Shown here: piece after piece, positions 24,907-32,345 of the stretch
Position numbering within the stretch: position 1 is the first letter of the stretch
Layout of the letters: each line of letters begins with the position of its first letter
Program-made: the position numbers and the translations under genes
Notes under the pieces: model-generated
What the model saw: the letters and a program-made list of their open reading frames with translations, nothing else
Database searches by the model: none
What the model was told of the DNA's origin: nothing
DNA from: Paraconexibacter sp040581415
GTDB taxonomy: Bacteria; Actinomycetota; Thermoleophilia; Solirubrobacterales; Solirubrobacteraceae
Direction: 5' to 3'
Assembly: GCF_040581415.1 (NCBI RefSeq)
Contig: NZ_CP114014.1
Location: 5,208,001 to 5,272,000 of the forward strand
DNA length: 64,000 nucleotides

Positions 24907-25662
24907 TCAGGCCGGAGCGTGGAACGTGAGGCGGGCGACGTTGTCGCCCTTCGCGCTGCCGCGCAGCGGCGTGTGCTTGACGACCTCGTTGCCGGGGGCC
25001 TCGACGAAGCCGGCCGTCGTCGCCCACCCACGCAGCGTGGCGAGGTTCGGGATCCACCAGGTGAACTGCGAGCCCGGGGCCGGCGGCCGGTACTCGGCGA
25101 CCGGGCGCTTGGGATGCAGGCGGGTCAGCCCGACCGAGAAGGCCTCGATCATCAGCAGCGTCCCGCCGGGCTTCAGCGTCTCGCGCATCCGCTCGAGGGC
25201 GCCCGTGGGGTCGCGCAGGTGCTGCAGGATCGTGCCGCAGAGCAGGACGTCGACGGGGCCGTCGGTCCAGTCGGGGGTCAGGTCCTTGACGTTGCCCTCG
25301 ATCCGGCGGACCTTCGATCCCAGGGCTGAATGCGCCAGCTTGAAGCCCGAGCCCCACTCCAGGCCGCTGGCCACGGAGTGCGCGAGGTTCTCCTCCCGGG
25401 TGTTCGGCGGCCAGTCGGCCTGGGTGCCGTCCGGGAGGTCGAGCGCGTAGACGACCTCCGGTCCGCGGGCCTCCATCGAGTAGGCCCAGAAGCCGTCGAA
25501 CGTCCCGACGTCCAGGCACCGCTTGCCGGCCAGCGACGCGGGAAGCGCCTCCGGGGCGAACGGCCGCAGGTCGCAGTACCCGGGCGTGACGACCCCGCCA
25601 GGGAGGTCGAGCGCGTGGTACCAGCCCGGGTGGTCGGCCACCCGCTGCGCGAGATCTTCCAT
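24907..25662 (-). CDS. SAM-dependent methyltransferase (DUF1698-like)
   Basis: 251 residues. Class I Rossmann methyltransferase: motif I KRCLDVGTFDGFWAYSME at about 47-64, VVYALDLPDG after strand 2, VDVLLCGTILQHLRDPTGALERMRETLKPGGTLLMIEAF for motifs III-V. The WYH opening (HPGWYHALDLPGGVVTPG) resembles the tRNA carboxymethyluridine family CmoB and related sugar methyltransferases. In this context a methyl cap or O-methylation of a glycan is a reasonable inference. Convergent with the membrane protein gene (72 nt apart), and preceded by a TAGGGT box 9 nt from the ATG. Confidence 0.85.
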   Translation of the reverse strand: MEDLAQRVADHPGWYHALDLPGGVVTPGYCDLRPFAPEALPASLAGKRCLDVGTFDGFWAYSMEARGPEVVYALDLPDGTQADWPPNTREENLAHSVASGLEWGSGFKLAHSALGSKVRRIEGNVKDLTPDWTDGPVDVLLCGTILQHLRDPTGALERMRETLKPGGTLLMIEAFSVGLTRLHPKRPVAEYRPPAPGSQFTWWIPNLATLRGWATTAGFVEAPGNEVVKHTPLRGSAKGDNVARLTFHAPA

Positions 25663-25671
25663 GCCCGCCGG

Positions 25672-25677
25672 ACCCTA
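25672..25677 (-). promoter_or_regulatory. Candidate -10 box TAGGGT for the gene starting at 25662
   Basis: Minus-strand TAGGGT, 9 nt before the ATG; leaderless spacing. Confidence 0.4.
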
Positions 25678-25702
25678 CAAGGAACGTTCGCGGGACTGCT
25701 TG

Positions 25703-25718
25703 TCGGTCATCTGACCGA
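25703..25718. promoter_or_regulatory. Short perfect dyad TCGGTCA-TC-TGACCGA
   Basis: Seven-base perfect arms with a 2-nt centre, about 25 nt upstream of the methyltransferase -10 box. Size and symmetry fit a repressor or activator site. The dyad at 59636 shares the TGACCG/CGGTCA half-site, so the same kind of TetR protein could bind both (inference). Confidence 0.4.
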
Positions 25719-25995
25719 TAGGAGATTGCCGGGATGAGCCGATTTGCGCTTTGATGTTCTAACGGCGGCCCGTCTGCCCCCACAGGGACCGTCCAGTGAA
25801 CGCCCGTTCCGATTGCCTGATCCGGGACGGGCCCGAGCCGCGAGCACCAAGCCCTGCCGTGTGCGTCTGCCAACGCGCCGGCGGGGCGCTCGTGGTCGCT
25901 CGCCTCGTCTTTCCGATTCCCCACTGACGCGCTGCTCCTCGCGGTCGGCCGTCCGACGACGGTGCCCGAGTTCAGACCGGTTGCGTTGCTCGCGC

Positions 25996-26020
25996 ACTAC
26001 TGCGCGATGTGTAGTACCGT
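25996..26020. promoter_or_regulatory. Candidate PadR operator with overlapping -10 box
   Basis: ACTAC (25996-26000) and GTAGT (26011-26015) form a dyad 10 nt apart, and TACCGT (26015-26020) lies 10 nt before the PadR ATG. PadR proteins commonly bind such dyads and repress themselves. Confidence 0.5.
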
Positions 26021-26030
26021 GGATCGCGCA

Positions 26031-26372
26031 ATGAGCCTCGACCGCAGTCAGCTCCTCCGCGGCACCCTCGACGCAGCCGTGCTGGCGGTGGTCGCGCAGG
26101 ACGACGGCTACGGCTACGACGTCGTGCGCCGGCTACGGGCCGCCGGCCTGGAGGACGTCGGCGACGCATCGGTCTACGGGACGCTGCGGCGCCTGTACCG
26201 GGGCGGCGCGCTGACGTCCTACGTCCAGCCGTCCGACGAGGGTCCGCACCGCCGCTACTACGGCATCACCGAGTACGGCCTCGTGACGCTCGCCGGGGCG
26301 CGCGTCGTCTGGGCTGAGTTCTCCGCCCGCATCGACCAGCTCCTCGACGTCCACCCGGAGGTGTCCGCATGA
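26031..26372 (+). CDS. PadR-family transcriptional regulator
   Basis: 113 residues. Winged-helix PadR signature: LLRGTLDAAVLAVVAQDDGYGYDVVRRLRAAGL, then DASVYGTLRRLYRGGALTSY with the recognition helix, then the wing HRRYYGITEYGLVTL. The C-terminal dimerisation helix is short, as in the small PadR subfamily. ATG at 26031; the stop overlaps the next ATG (ATGA). A downstream HAAS-domain membrane protein is the classic partner, forming a two-gene sensory cassette. A dyad straddling the promoter suggests autoregulation. Confidence 0.92.
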   Translation: MSLDRSQLLRGTLDAAVLAVVAQDDGYGYDVVRRLRAAGLEDVGDASVYGTLRRLYRGGALTSYVQPSDEGPHRRYYGITEYGLVTLAGARVVWAEFSARIDQLLDVHPEVSA

Positions 26373-27415
26373 CCCGGACCGCGCACGTCCCGCCCGCTGC
26401 CGCCGCCTACCTCGCCGACCTGCGCGGTGAGCTCGGGGACCTGGAGGCGAGCGAACGCGAGGAGCTGCTCGAGGACGTGGTCGCCTCGCTGGTCGACGCG
26501 ACGGACGCGGGCGAGCAGACGCCCGTCGCGCGGCTCGGGACGCCGGCGCAGTTCGCCGCGGAGCTGCGGGCCGCCGCCGGGCTGCGACCCCGCGAAGCCG
26601 CGGCGGCCCCGGGCGGCGGGTCCTGGGCGCGGCTGCGGTCGCGCGGGCGAGCGCTGCTGGACGGCCCGCAGGTTCGCAGCGGGCTCCGCGTGGCCCGCGA
26701 GCTGGCGCCGCTGTGGTGGCTGGCGCGCGCGTACGTCCTCCTGATGGTCGCTGCCCGAATGCTCGAGCAGGACTTCTCCGTCCGCTATCCGTTCCTGCCG
26801 CTGCTCCCGGACGCCACGGGGACGGCCTTCTGGGCGGCCGTCGTGGTCGCCGCGTCGCTGGCCGCCGGGGTGTGGACACGGCTGCGGCCGGCGCGCGGCC
26901 GCGTCGCCACCGCCGTGGTCCTGGCGAACCTCGCGCTGCTGGCCGCGGCGGTCCCGGTCGCCGAGCACGACATCCGTGCTGACGCCCCGGCGCTCGGCAC
27001 CGTGCGGGTGCTGCAGGCACCGCCCGCCGGCGTGACCCGGTCGGCGACGTCGGGCGGACGGAATGCCGGGCTGACCTTCCGCGGGAAGGACCTGCGCAAC
27101 GTCTTCGCCTACGACCGCACCGGCCGGCTCGTCCCCGACGTGCGGCTGTACGACGCCTTCGGGCACCCGCTGGACATCCCGGCCGGGGGCTCGCGGCGGC
27201 GTCTGCTGCGCGGCGCCGACGGACGCGAGCTGGGCAACACCTACCCGATCCGCCTCGCCGCCCCGGGGACAGGCCGCACCCTCCCGGCGGGCCGCGGCGC
27301 GCTCGGGACGCGGATCTCGCCGATACCGCGCGGCGCCGCCCTCGTCGCGCCGGTGCGGTCGGGCTTCGAGCGCTTCTGCTCAGACAACCCCGGGGCCTGC
27401 CCGGCGCGCCCCTGA
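26369..27415 (+). CDS. HAAS-domain (DUF1700-like) membrane protein
   Basis: 348 residues. Residues about 10-70 form the HAAS helical domain: AAAYLADLRGELGDLEASEREELLEDVVASLVDA and ARLGTPAQFAAELRAAAG, which in known pairs couples to PadR. Hydrophobic segments at about 108-130, 153-170 and 178-195 anchor it. The extracytoplasmic C-terminal half has a small beta-rich portion and two cysteines near the end (FERFCSDNPGACPARP). It probably senses an envelope signal and passes it to the PadR protein. Overlaps the PadR stop by 4 nt. Followed by repeat-rich DNA. Confidence 0.85.
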   Translation: MTRTAHVPPAAAAYLADLRGELGDLEASEREELLEDVVASLVDATDAGEQTPVARLGTPAQFAAELRAAAGLRPREAAAAPGGGSWARLRSRGRALLDGPQVRSGLRVARELAPLWWLARAYVLLMVAARMLEQDFSVRYPFLPLLPDATGTAFWAAVVVAASLAAGVWTRLRPARGRVATAVVLANLALLAAAVPVAEHDIRADAPALGTVRVLQAPPAGVTRSATSGGRNAGLTFRGKDLRNVFAYDRTGRLVPDVRLYDAFGHPLDIPAGGSRRRLLRGADGRELGNTYPIRLAAPGTGRTLPAGRGALGTRISPIPRGAALVAPVRSGFERFCSDNPGACPARP

Positions 27416-27428
27416 CGAGCTGACGCAC

Positions 27429-27480
27429 GACCGCTGCCCGGAGGATTCGGCGGGTTCAGCCCGCGCGAACCTCCGCGGAC
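27429..27480. repeat. 52-nt direct repeat, copy 1 (family C)
   Basis: Identical to copy 2 at 51 of 52 positions (AACC against ATCC). The unit is itself an imperfect palindrome: GGAGGATTCGGCGGG pairs with GCCCGCGCGAACCTCC around TTCA. Confidence 0.9.
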
Positions 27481-27500
27481 TCGCGCGCCACCCCAGCACC

Positions 27501-27543
27501 GAACGTCGGTTCTCCCGCGTCCCGAGACGGGAAACCGACGCTC
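27501..27543. repeat. Palindromic element family A, copy 4 (intergenic)
   Basis: Left arm GAACGTCGGTTCTCCC (27501-27516) is identical to that of copy 2 at 2593, 25 kb away. The right arm 27529-27543 is GGGAAACCGACGCTC. It lies exactly between the two family C repeats. Confidence 0.85.
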
Positions 27544-27575
27544 GACTCGGGTTCGGCGCCCGCGCGACCCGGAGA

Positions 27576-27627
27576 GACCGCTGCCCGGAGGATTCGGCGG
27601 GTTCAGCCCGCGCGATCCTCCGCGGAC
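27576..27627. repeat. 52-nt direct repeat, copy 2 (family C)
   Basis: Second copy, 147 nt after the first, on the 3' side of the glycosyltransferase gene at 27670. The pair flanks palindrome A copy 4. Confidence 0.9.
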
Positions 27628-27669
27628 CGCCCGAGGGCCCGCGCGAACGCGAACCGCAGGCTGACGCCG

Positions 27670-28752
27670 CTACGGCTCGCGCGGCAGCGCGGCCGCGTGC
27701 TCGAGCAGCTCCCGCAAGGCCGCGGCCGTCCGGTCGTGCCCGTAGACCGTGAGCCGCTCGCGCCCGCGCGCCCGCAGCTCGGCGCGCAGCGGCGCGTCCG
27801 TGATCGCGAGCGTGACGAGCTCGGCGATGACCGCGAGGTCGCGGTCGTCCACCAGCAGCGCCCCGCCCGCGGCGACCTCGGGGATCCCGCCGGACGGGCG
27901 CGTGACCACCGGCGTGCCCACGTGGAAGGCCTCGAGCAGGGGGATGCAGAACCCCTCGTGCTCGGAGAGGCAGACGAAGACGTCGGCGTCGGCGTAGGCC
28001 TGCGCCAGCTCGGCCGGGCTGAGGCCGTGGCGGAACTCGACGGCACCCGGGGCGAGCTCCTCGGCCAGCTGCTGCAGCGCGGCGAGGTAGTTCTTCGTCA
28101 TCCCCTCGCCGACCAGGACCAGCCGCGCGTCCGGCAGGCGGTGCGCCCGCAGCAGCGCCACGAGGCGGATCAGCTCGTCCTGGCGCTTGTGCGGCGCCAT
28201 GCGGCCGACGAACAGCAGCGTCGGCGGCCGTCCGGGGCGACCGTCTCGGGCCGGCAGCGCCGCGAGTGGGGCGGGCGGCGCCGGCGGGACGTTCTTCGCC
28301 GGGTCGAAGAGGATCGGGACTACGCGATCCGAGCCAAGCTCGCGGGCGTTGTACAGCGACACGCCGGCGACCACGTCGACCTTCTCGGCGTACTCGGGCA
28401 GCTGCCGGCGGCCGAGCGCGCACTGCACCGCGATCCCCGCCTCGTAGTCCCAGAACCAGCGGGCCGGGGTGACGTTGTGGCTCAGCAGGACCTTGCGCTG
28501 CGGGGTCTCGAGGATCTCGCGCAGGCGGGGCGCGTAGGCCGAGTAGTGGATCAGCAGGAGGTCGTCGGGGCCGGGCGGATCGGTCCGCAGCAGGCTCAGC
28601 GGCTGGATCGCCCCCGCCACCCGCGGGTCGATGTGCCAGGCGACGTCGCGGCCACCCCAGCCCCAGCGGCCGAACAGCGCCCGGAAGGCGCGGGCCTGCG
28701 AGGTCACCGCGTCCACCGGACCGGCGCCGCTCAGCACCTGATGGACGATCAC
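27670..28752 (-). CDS. Glycosyltransferase family 4
   Basis: 360 residues from the ATG at 28752, whose ATGA overlaps the upstream stop. GT-B features are MIVHQVLSGAGPVDAVTSQARAFRAL, DDLLLIHYSAYAPRLREIL, VLLSHNVTPARWFWDY, VVAGVSLYNARELG, TLLFVGRMAPHKRQDELIRLVALL, ARLVLVGEG and VFVCLSEHEGFCIPLLEAFHVGTPVVTRPSGGIPEVA. The donor-site E-x7-E is present. Last gene of a five-gene operon with Wzm, Wzt and a coiled-coil protein, so it acts on the same exported polymer. Its 3' side is bounded by the family C and A repeats. Confidence 0.9.
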   Translation of the reverse strand: MIVHQVLSGAGPVDAVTSQARAFRALFGRWGWGGRDVAWHIDPRVAGAIQPLSLLRTDPPGPDDLLLIHYSAYAPRLREILETPQRKVLLSHNVTPARWFWDYEAGIAVQCALGRRQLPEYAEKVDVVAGVSLYNARELGSDRVVPILFDPAKNVPPAPPAPLAALPARDGRPGRPPTLLFVGRMAPHKRQDELIRLVALLRAHRLPDARLVLVGEGMTKNYLAALQQLAEELAPGAVEFRHGLSPAELAQAYADADVFVCLSEHEGFCIPLLEAFHVGTPVVTRPSGGIPEVAAGGALLVDDRDLAVIAELVTLAITDAPLRAELRARGRERLTVYGHDRTAAALRELLEHAAALPREP

Positions 28753-29321
28753 GGGGTCGGCGGGTCAGCAGGCGGTGCGGGCGCGGCGGCGTCGTCGTCC
28801 GGCCCGCCGCCCGTGGCCTCGTCCAGGGCTGACGCCGCATCGTCGAGCGCGGACGCGGCGTCGTCGAGCTTGGCCGCGGCGACGTCCCCGTCGTCCAGCG
28901 CGGCCACGGCGTCGTGCAGGGCCGCGGCGGCCGTGTGAGCGGCGGCCTCGCGGACCGCGGCCGCGTCACGCCACGACGTCGTCTCGCGCTCGAGGTCGGC
29001 GACCCGGTCCTGCAGCTCGGTGAGCCGCATGAGCAGGTTCATGTTGTAGCGGGCCTGCAGCATCGTCAGCTCGTTGAAGTGCTGCTGCATCCCGCGCAGC
29101 AGCAGCCGCTTGAGCCACGTGATCGGGGCGCCGTAGCGGCGGGTGGAGCGCATCAGCGACGCGTCCGGCTCGATCACCGCCCACTCCATCAGCTGCTCGA
29201 TCGAGATGCGGTCGGTCGGCTCGATCGCGAACCCGGCGAGGTCGGACGTGTACTCGCCGCGGGCCTTGGCGGCCTCGGCGGCGGCGCGGGCCGCGGGCAG
29301 GGCGTCCTCGGGCCGGGTCAC
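28749..29321 (-). CDS. Predicted coiled-coil protein of an ABC glycan-export operon
   Basis: 190 residues from a GTG at 29321 overlapping the Wzt stop; its own stop overlaps the next ATG. No catalytic motif is visible. Residues 1-75 are mixed helix (DRISIEQLMEWAVIEPDASL, RYGAPITWLKRLLLRGMQQHFNELTMLQARYNMNLL). From about 80 to 175 there is a long helical stretch with heptad-like spacing (MRLTELQDRVADLERETTSW) followed by repeats rich in Ala/Asp (DDAASALDDAASALDEA). No membrane helix. Context suggests a scaffold or chain-length component of the Wzm/Wzt exporter, comparable in position to coiled-coil regulators of O-antigen length; this is inference. Confidence 0.75.
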   Translation of the reverse strand: MTRPEDALPAARAAAEAAKARGEYTSDLAGFAIEPTDRISIEQLMEWAVIEPDASLMRSTRRYGAPITWLKRLLLRGMQQHFNELTMLQARYNMNLLMRLTELQDRVADLERETTSWRDAAAVREAAAHTAAAALHDAVAALDDGDVAAAKLDDAASALDDAASALDEATGGGPDDDAAAPAPPADPPTP

Positions 29322-30151
29322 GGGTCGGGCGTCCCGGTCGGGGCCGACGCCGGCGCGGACGCAGTCGCCGGCGCGGCCTCCACCGGGGTCCCCATCTGGT
29401 GGTGGTAGTACGCCATGCCGGGACCCGAGTCGCCGTCGAAGACGACGGTGCCGCCGTCCAGCACGACGACCCGCTCGCAGGTCCGCTCGATGAGCGCCGC
29501 GTCGTGGGAGACGAGCACCAGGGTCGCCCCGGCGGCGACCTGCCGCGCGATCTGCGCCTCGCATTTGCGCTGGAAGGCCTCGTCGCCGACGGCGAGGACC
29601 TCGTCGATCAGCAGGACGTCGGCGTCCAGGTGCGCGGAGATCGCGAAGCCGAGCCGGACGTACATGCCGCTGGAGTACGTCTTGACGGGGACGTCGATGA
29701 AGTCGCCGAGCTCGCTGAAGGCGATGATGTCGTCCATCCGCGCCTCGATCTCGGGCCGGTTCAGGCCGTGGAGCGCGCCGCCGAGCAGGATGTTCTCGCG
29801 GCCGGAGAAGTCGCGGCCGAACCCGGCGCCGAGCTCCAGCAGGCTGACGATGCGGCCGCCGATCGTCACGCTCCCCGAGTCCAGGGGGACGATGCCCGCC
29901 AGCACCTTCAGCGTCGAGGACTTGCCCGCGCCGTTGCGACCGACGATGCCGACGGTCTGCCCGGGGGTGATCCGCAAGCTGACGTCATCGAGCGCCTGGA
30001 TCGGCGCCGGTCCGGCGCTGCGGCGCCGCAGCAGCAGCTCCTTCAGCGTCCCGCCGCGGTCGGCGCGGATCGAGAACGCGCGCGACGCGTGGTCGACCAC
30101 GATCTCGCCGGGTGCCAGGCCGGTGCCGTTGCCGTCCGTGAAACCGCTCAT
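29318..30151 (-). CDS. wzt: ABC-2 type polysaccharide export ATP-binding protein
   Basis: 277 residues from the ATG at 30151. All nucleotide-binding elements are present: Walker A GIVGRNGAGKSST near 68, Q-loop region, signature VKTYSSGMYVRLGFAIS, Walker B DVLLIDEVLAVGDEAFQ and the switch histidine in LVLVSHDAALIE. The ELGAGFGRDFSGRENILLGG segment is diagnostic of Wzt/TagH-type transporters. The C-terminal extension is short and Ala/Pro-rich, so the large glycan-binding domain of long Wzt proteins is absent. It powers export of a lipid-linked polymer with the permease gene upstream, which it overlaps by 4 nt. Confidence 0.95.
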   Translation of the reverse strand: MSGFTDGNGTGLAPGEIVVDHASRAFSIRADRGGTLKELLLRRRSAGPAPIQALDDVSLRITPGQTVGIVGRNGAGKSSTLKVLAGIVPLDSGSVTIGGRIVSLLELGAGFGRDFSGRENILLGGALHGLNRPEIEARMDDIIAFSELGDFIDVPVKTYSSGMYVRLGFAISAHLDADVLLIDEVLAVGDEAFQRKCEAQIARQVAAGATLVLVSHDAALIERTCERVVVLDGGTVVFDGDSGPGMAYYHHQMGTPVEAAPATASAPASAPTGTPDP

Positions 30152-30924
30152 ACGATGACGGCCAGCTCCGCCTGCAGGCCACGGAACAGCGCACGTCCGG
30201 CAAGGACCGCCAGCACCGCCGCCACGACCACGTACGCCAGCCCCGCCAGCGACGGGGCGTGCCCCTCGTAGAGGATCCGGCGGATCGCCTCGATGTAGGG
30301 CGCGATCGGGTTGACCCACTCCATCGCGAACCGGGCCGCGGCTTTGTCCGTGATGTCGCCGGGGGCGAAGAAGATCGGCGACAGGAAGAACCACGGCAGC
30401 AGCGCCGCCGACAGGATCGGGGCGACATCGCGGAAGTGCGCGTGCAGCACCGACACGGCGAGGCTGAAGCCGAGGACGAAGCCGTAGAGCGCCAGGAGGA
30501 CGAACGGCAGCAGCAGCAGCGCCGGCGAGAACGTCCAGCGGACCAGCAGCGTGATGACCGCCACCAGGCCCAGGACGACGAGGAACGTCACGGCCTGCAC
30601 GGTCACCACGGCGCCGGGGATGATCTCCCGCGGGAACGGCGACTTGCGGATCAGCGCGCCCTGGTCCAGCAGCGACGGCGCCGCGCTCAGCAGCGCCTGG
30701 CTGAAGAAGATCCAGATGACCAGGCCGACCATCAGGAACAGCGGGTAGTCGTCGTGCTCGGACAGCGTGAAGACCACGCCGAACATGAAGTAGTACGCGA
30801 GCATCAGGACCAGCGGGTTCACGATGTACCACGCGACGCCGAGCGCCGAGCCTTGGTACTTCTGCCGCAGCTCTCGGCGCACCATCTGCTCGAAGAGGTA
30901 GCGGTAGCGGGTCAGCTCTGCCAT
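30148..30924 (-). CDS. wzm: ABC-2 type polysaccharide export permease
   Basis: 258 residues from the ATG at 30924. Six transmembrane segments in the ABC-2 pattern, preceded by the cytoplasmic LTRYRYLFEQMVRRELRQKYQGSALGVAWYIVNPLVLML start typical of Wzm/TagG. The cytoplasmic loop LIRKSPFPREIIPGA is conserved in these permeases, as is VLHAHFRDVAPILSAALLPWFFLSPIFF before helix 5. It forms the membrane channel with Wzt. It lies 26 nt after the secreted protein gene at 30951 and overlaps wzt by 4 nt. Confidence 0.95.
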   Translation of the reverse strand: MAELTRYRYLFEQMVRRELRQKYQGSALGVAWYIVNPLVLMLAYYFMFGVVFTLSEHDDYPLFLMVGLVIWIFFSQALLSAAPSLLDQGALIRKSPFPREIIPGAVVTVQAVTFLVVLGLVAVITLLVRWTFSPALLLLPFVLLALYGFVLGFSLAVSVLHAHFRDVAPILSAALLPWFFLSPIFFAPGDITDKAAARFAMEWVNPIAPYIEAIRRILYEGHAPSLAGLAYVVVAAVLAVLAGRALFRGLQAELAVIV

Positions 30925-30950
30925 CCACCGCCATTGTCGCGCACCCGCGC

Positions 30951-32258
30951 TCAGCCGCGCTTGATGCCCTTCGTCTCGATCGCCTCGAACGCGCTCCCGG
31001 GGACCTTCTTCAGCGTGTTGAGGTTGTCGTCGTCCCAGGCCGGGTCGGGCGTGCCGGAGATGAACCAGTCGCTGCCGTTGTCCGCCACGATCATCCCGTA
31101 GGTCGCCAGGGCGTCGAGGATCGCGCGGGCCTGGCCGGTGTACGGCGTGCGGTCGAAGGACGCCTTCAGCCGCAGCCGCAGGCCCATCGGGGGCAGGTTG
31201 CGGTCGGTGCTGAACGACGCCTCGTGGCTTGCCGGCGGGACGTACGCCGCCTGGCTCTTGGACACGGTGAAGCGCAGGGCGTGGCGGATCTTGCCGGCGG
31301 ACGCCTCGTCGGCCCGGGCCAGGCCCGGCAGGATCGGCAGGCCGGCCGCGTCCGCCGAGGTCCAGCCGTCCGGCCGGTAGGTGCTCTTCGTGAGGTCCCA
31401 GACCGCGCCGCCGTCCGCGGAGAAGCCGCCGCCCTCGCGCCTCGCGTGGAAGAGGTCGTACTCCTTGCACTCGCCCTCGCGGACGACGATCACGTGGCGG
31501 TCGCCGTCGGCGGGGGCGTTCGGGCCGCCCTCGATGTGCGCGTTCAGCGGAATCGGGTACGGGCCGGGGTCCGACTCGTCTGGGTAGGCGACGAAGCGGA
31601 TCGGGACGAGCGGCTGGTTGGCGGGCACGACGGCGAACGGGATGCCGAAGTCGCCGTACTGGCCGGAGCCGAAGTCCGGGTGCAGCGTGTCGCCCGCGCC
31701 GATCGACTTGATGTAGGCATCAGACCGCGGGTCGACGGGCTCGCTGGAGATGTCGGTGTTCCAAGGGTCGCTTGCGGGCCGCACCGGGCACGAGCCGACC
31801 ATCGGGACGTCGCCAACCGGCCCGTTCGGGACCGGCGGCGGCGGGGTGCTCGGCGTGCCAGGGGTGGCGGAACCGCGGCCGACGACCGTCGTGAACGCCG
31901 ACCCGCCGCAGGGGCCGCCGCGCCGGGCGCAGGCCCGGACCTTGACGGTCACGCGCCGGCCGGCCGGCGGAGCGGCGATCGTGATGCGGCTCGTGCCCTT
32001 CGGCAAGCGCCGGACGACGCCGAACTGCTTGCCCCCGCGGAACGTCCGCACCTCGATGACCCTCCCCTGCGTGGCCCGGTTGCGCCACGTCATGACGACC
32101 TTGCCGTTCCTCGGCGCCGACTGCTTGAGCGTCAGGGGGCTGCGCAGGTCCAGTGCGGCGGCGCTGGCGCTGGACGCCCCGTGGTCGCGGCCGGCGAGCA
32201 GCAGCCCGCAGACGAAGGCCAGCAGGGCGACGGGGAGGACACGCGTGATCCAGGTCAT
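30951..32258 (-). CDS. Secreted protein of unknown function with Ig-like N-terminal part
   Basis: 435 residues from the ATG at 32258, chosen over a GTG seven codons upstream because a TACGTT box sits 6 nt before this ATG. Signal peptide or anchor MTWITRVLPVALLAFVCGLLLAG. Residues about 35-130 look like a beta-sandwich repeat (LTLKQSAPRNGKVVMTWRNR, TVKVRACARRGGPCG), then a Pro/Thr linker, then a larger domain (about 155-435) with MVGSCPVRPASDPWNTDIS, HPDFGSG and DRHVIVVREGECKEYDLFHARREGG. I recall similar exported proteins in actinobacteria without known function. It may be co-transcribed with wzm, 26 nt downstream. Confidence 0.8.
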   Translation of the reverse strand: MTWITRVLPVALLAFVCGLLLAGRDHGASSASAAALDLRSPLTLKQSAPRNGKVVMTWRNRATQGRVIEVRTFRGGKQFGVVRRLPKGTSRITIAAPPAGRRVTVKVRACARRGGPCGGSAFTTVVGRGSATPGTPSTPPPPVPNGPVGDVPMVGSCPVRPASDPWNTDISSEPVDPRSDAYIKSIGAGDTLHPDFGSGQYGDFGIPFAVVPANQPLVPIRFVAYPDESDPGPYPIPLNAHIEGGPNAPADGDRHVIVVREGECKEYDLFHARREGGGFSADGGAVWDLTKSTYRPDGWTSADAAGLPILPGLARADEASAGKIRHALRFTVSKSQAAYVPPASHEASFSTDRNLPPMGLRLRLKASFDRTPYTGQARAILDALATYGMIVADNGSDWFISGTPDPAWDDDNLNTLKKVPGSAFEAIETKGIKRG

Positions 32259-32264
32259 GAGGCG

Positions 32265-32270
32265 AACGTA
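32265..32270 (-). promoter_or_regulatory. Candidate -10 box TACGTT for the gene starting at 32258
   Basis: Minus-strand TACGTT, 6 nt before the ATG. It would start the five-gene export operon as a leaderless message. Confidence 0.4.
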
Positions 32271-32345
32271 CCGGCGCACCGGCGCCCCGTCACCATCCTT
32301 GGGGATGATCCGGCCCTACCCCGGCGGACCTGAGCGCGGCCCGCG

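Larger units (their letters stand above)
25663..26030. other. 368-bp divergent intergenic region
   Basis: It holds the leftward promoter of the methyltransferase gene, a short dyad (25703-25718) and the rightward promoter/operator of the PadR gene (25996-26020). An open frame between 25744 and 26034 starts at TTG, overlaps the PadR start and is Arg/Ser/Pro-rich; it is not called. Nothing else was recognised. Confidence 0.6.

Noticed and set aside
25744..26034. 96-codon open frame upstream of PadR
   Set aside because: TTG start, Arg/Ser/Pro-rich, overlaps the PadR promoter and start, no homologous look.
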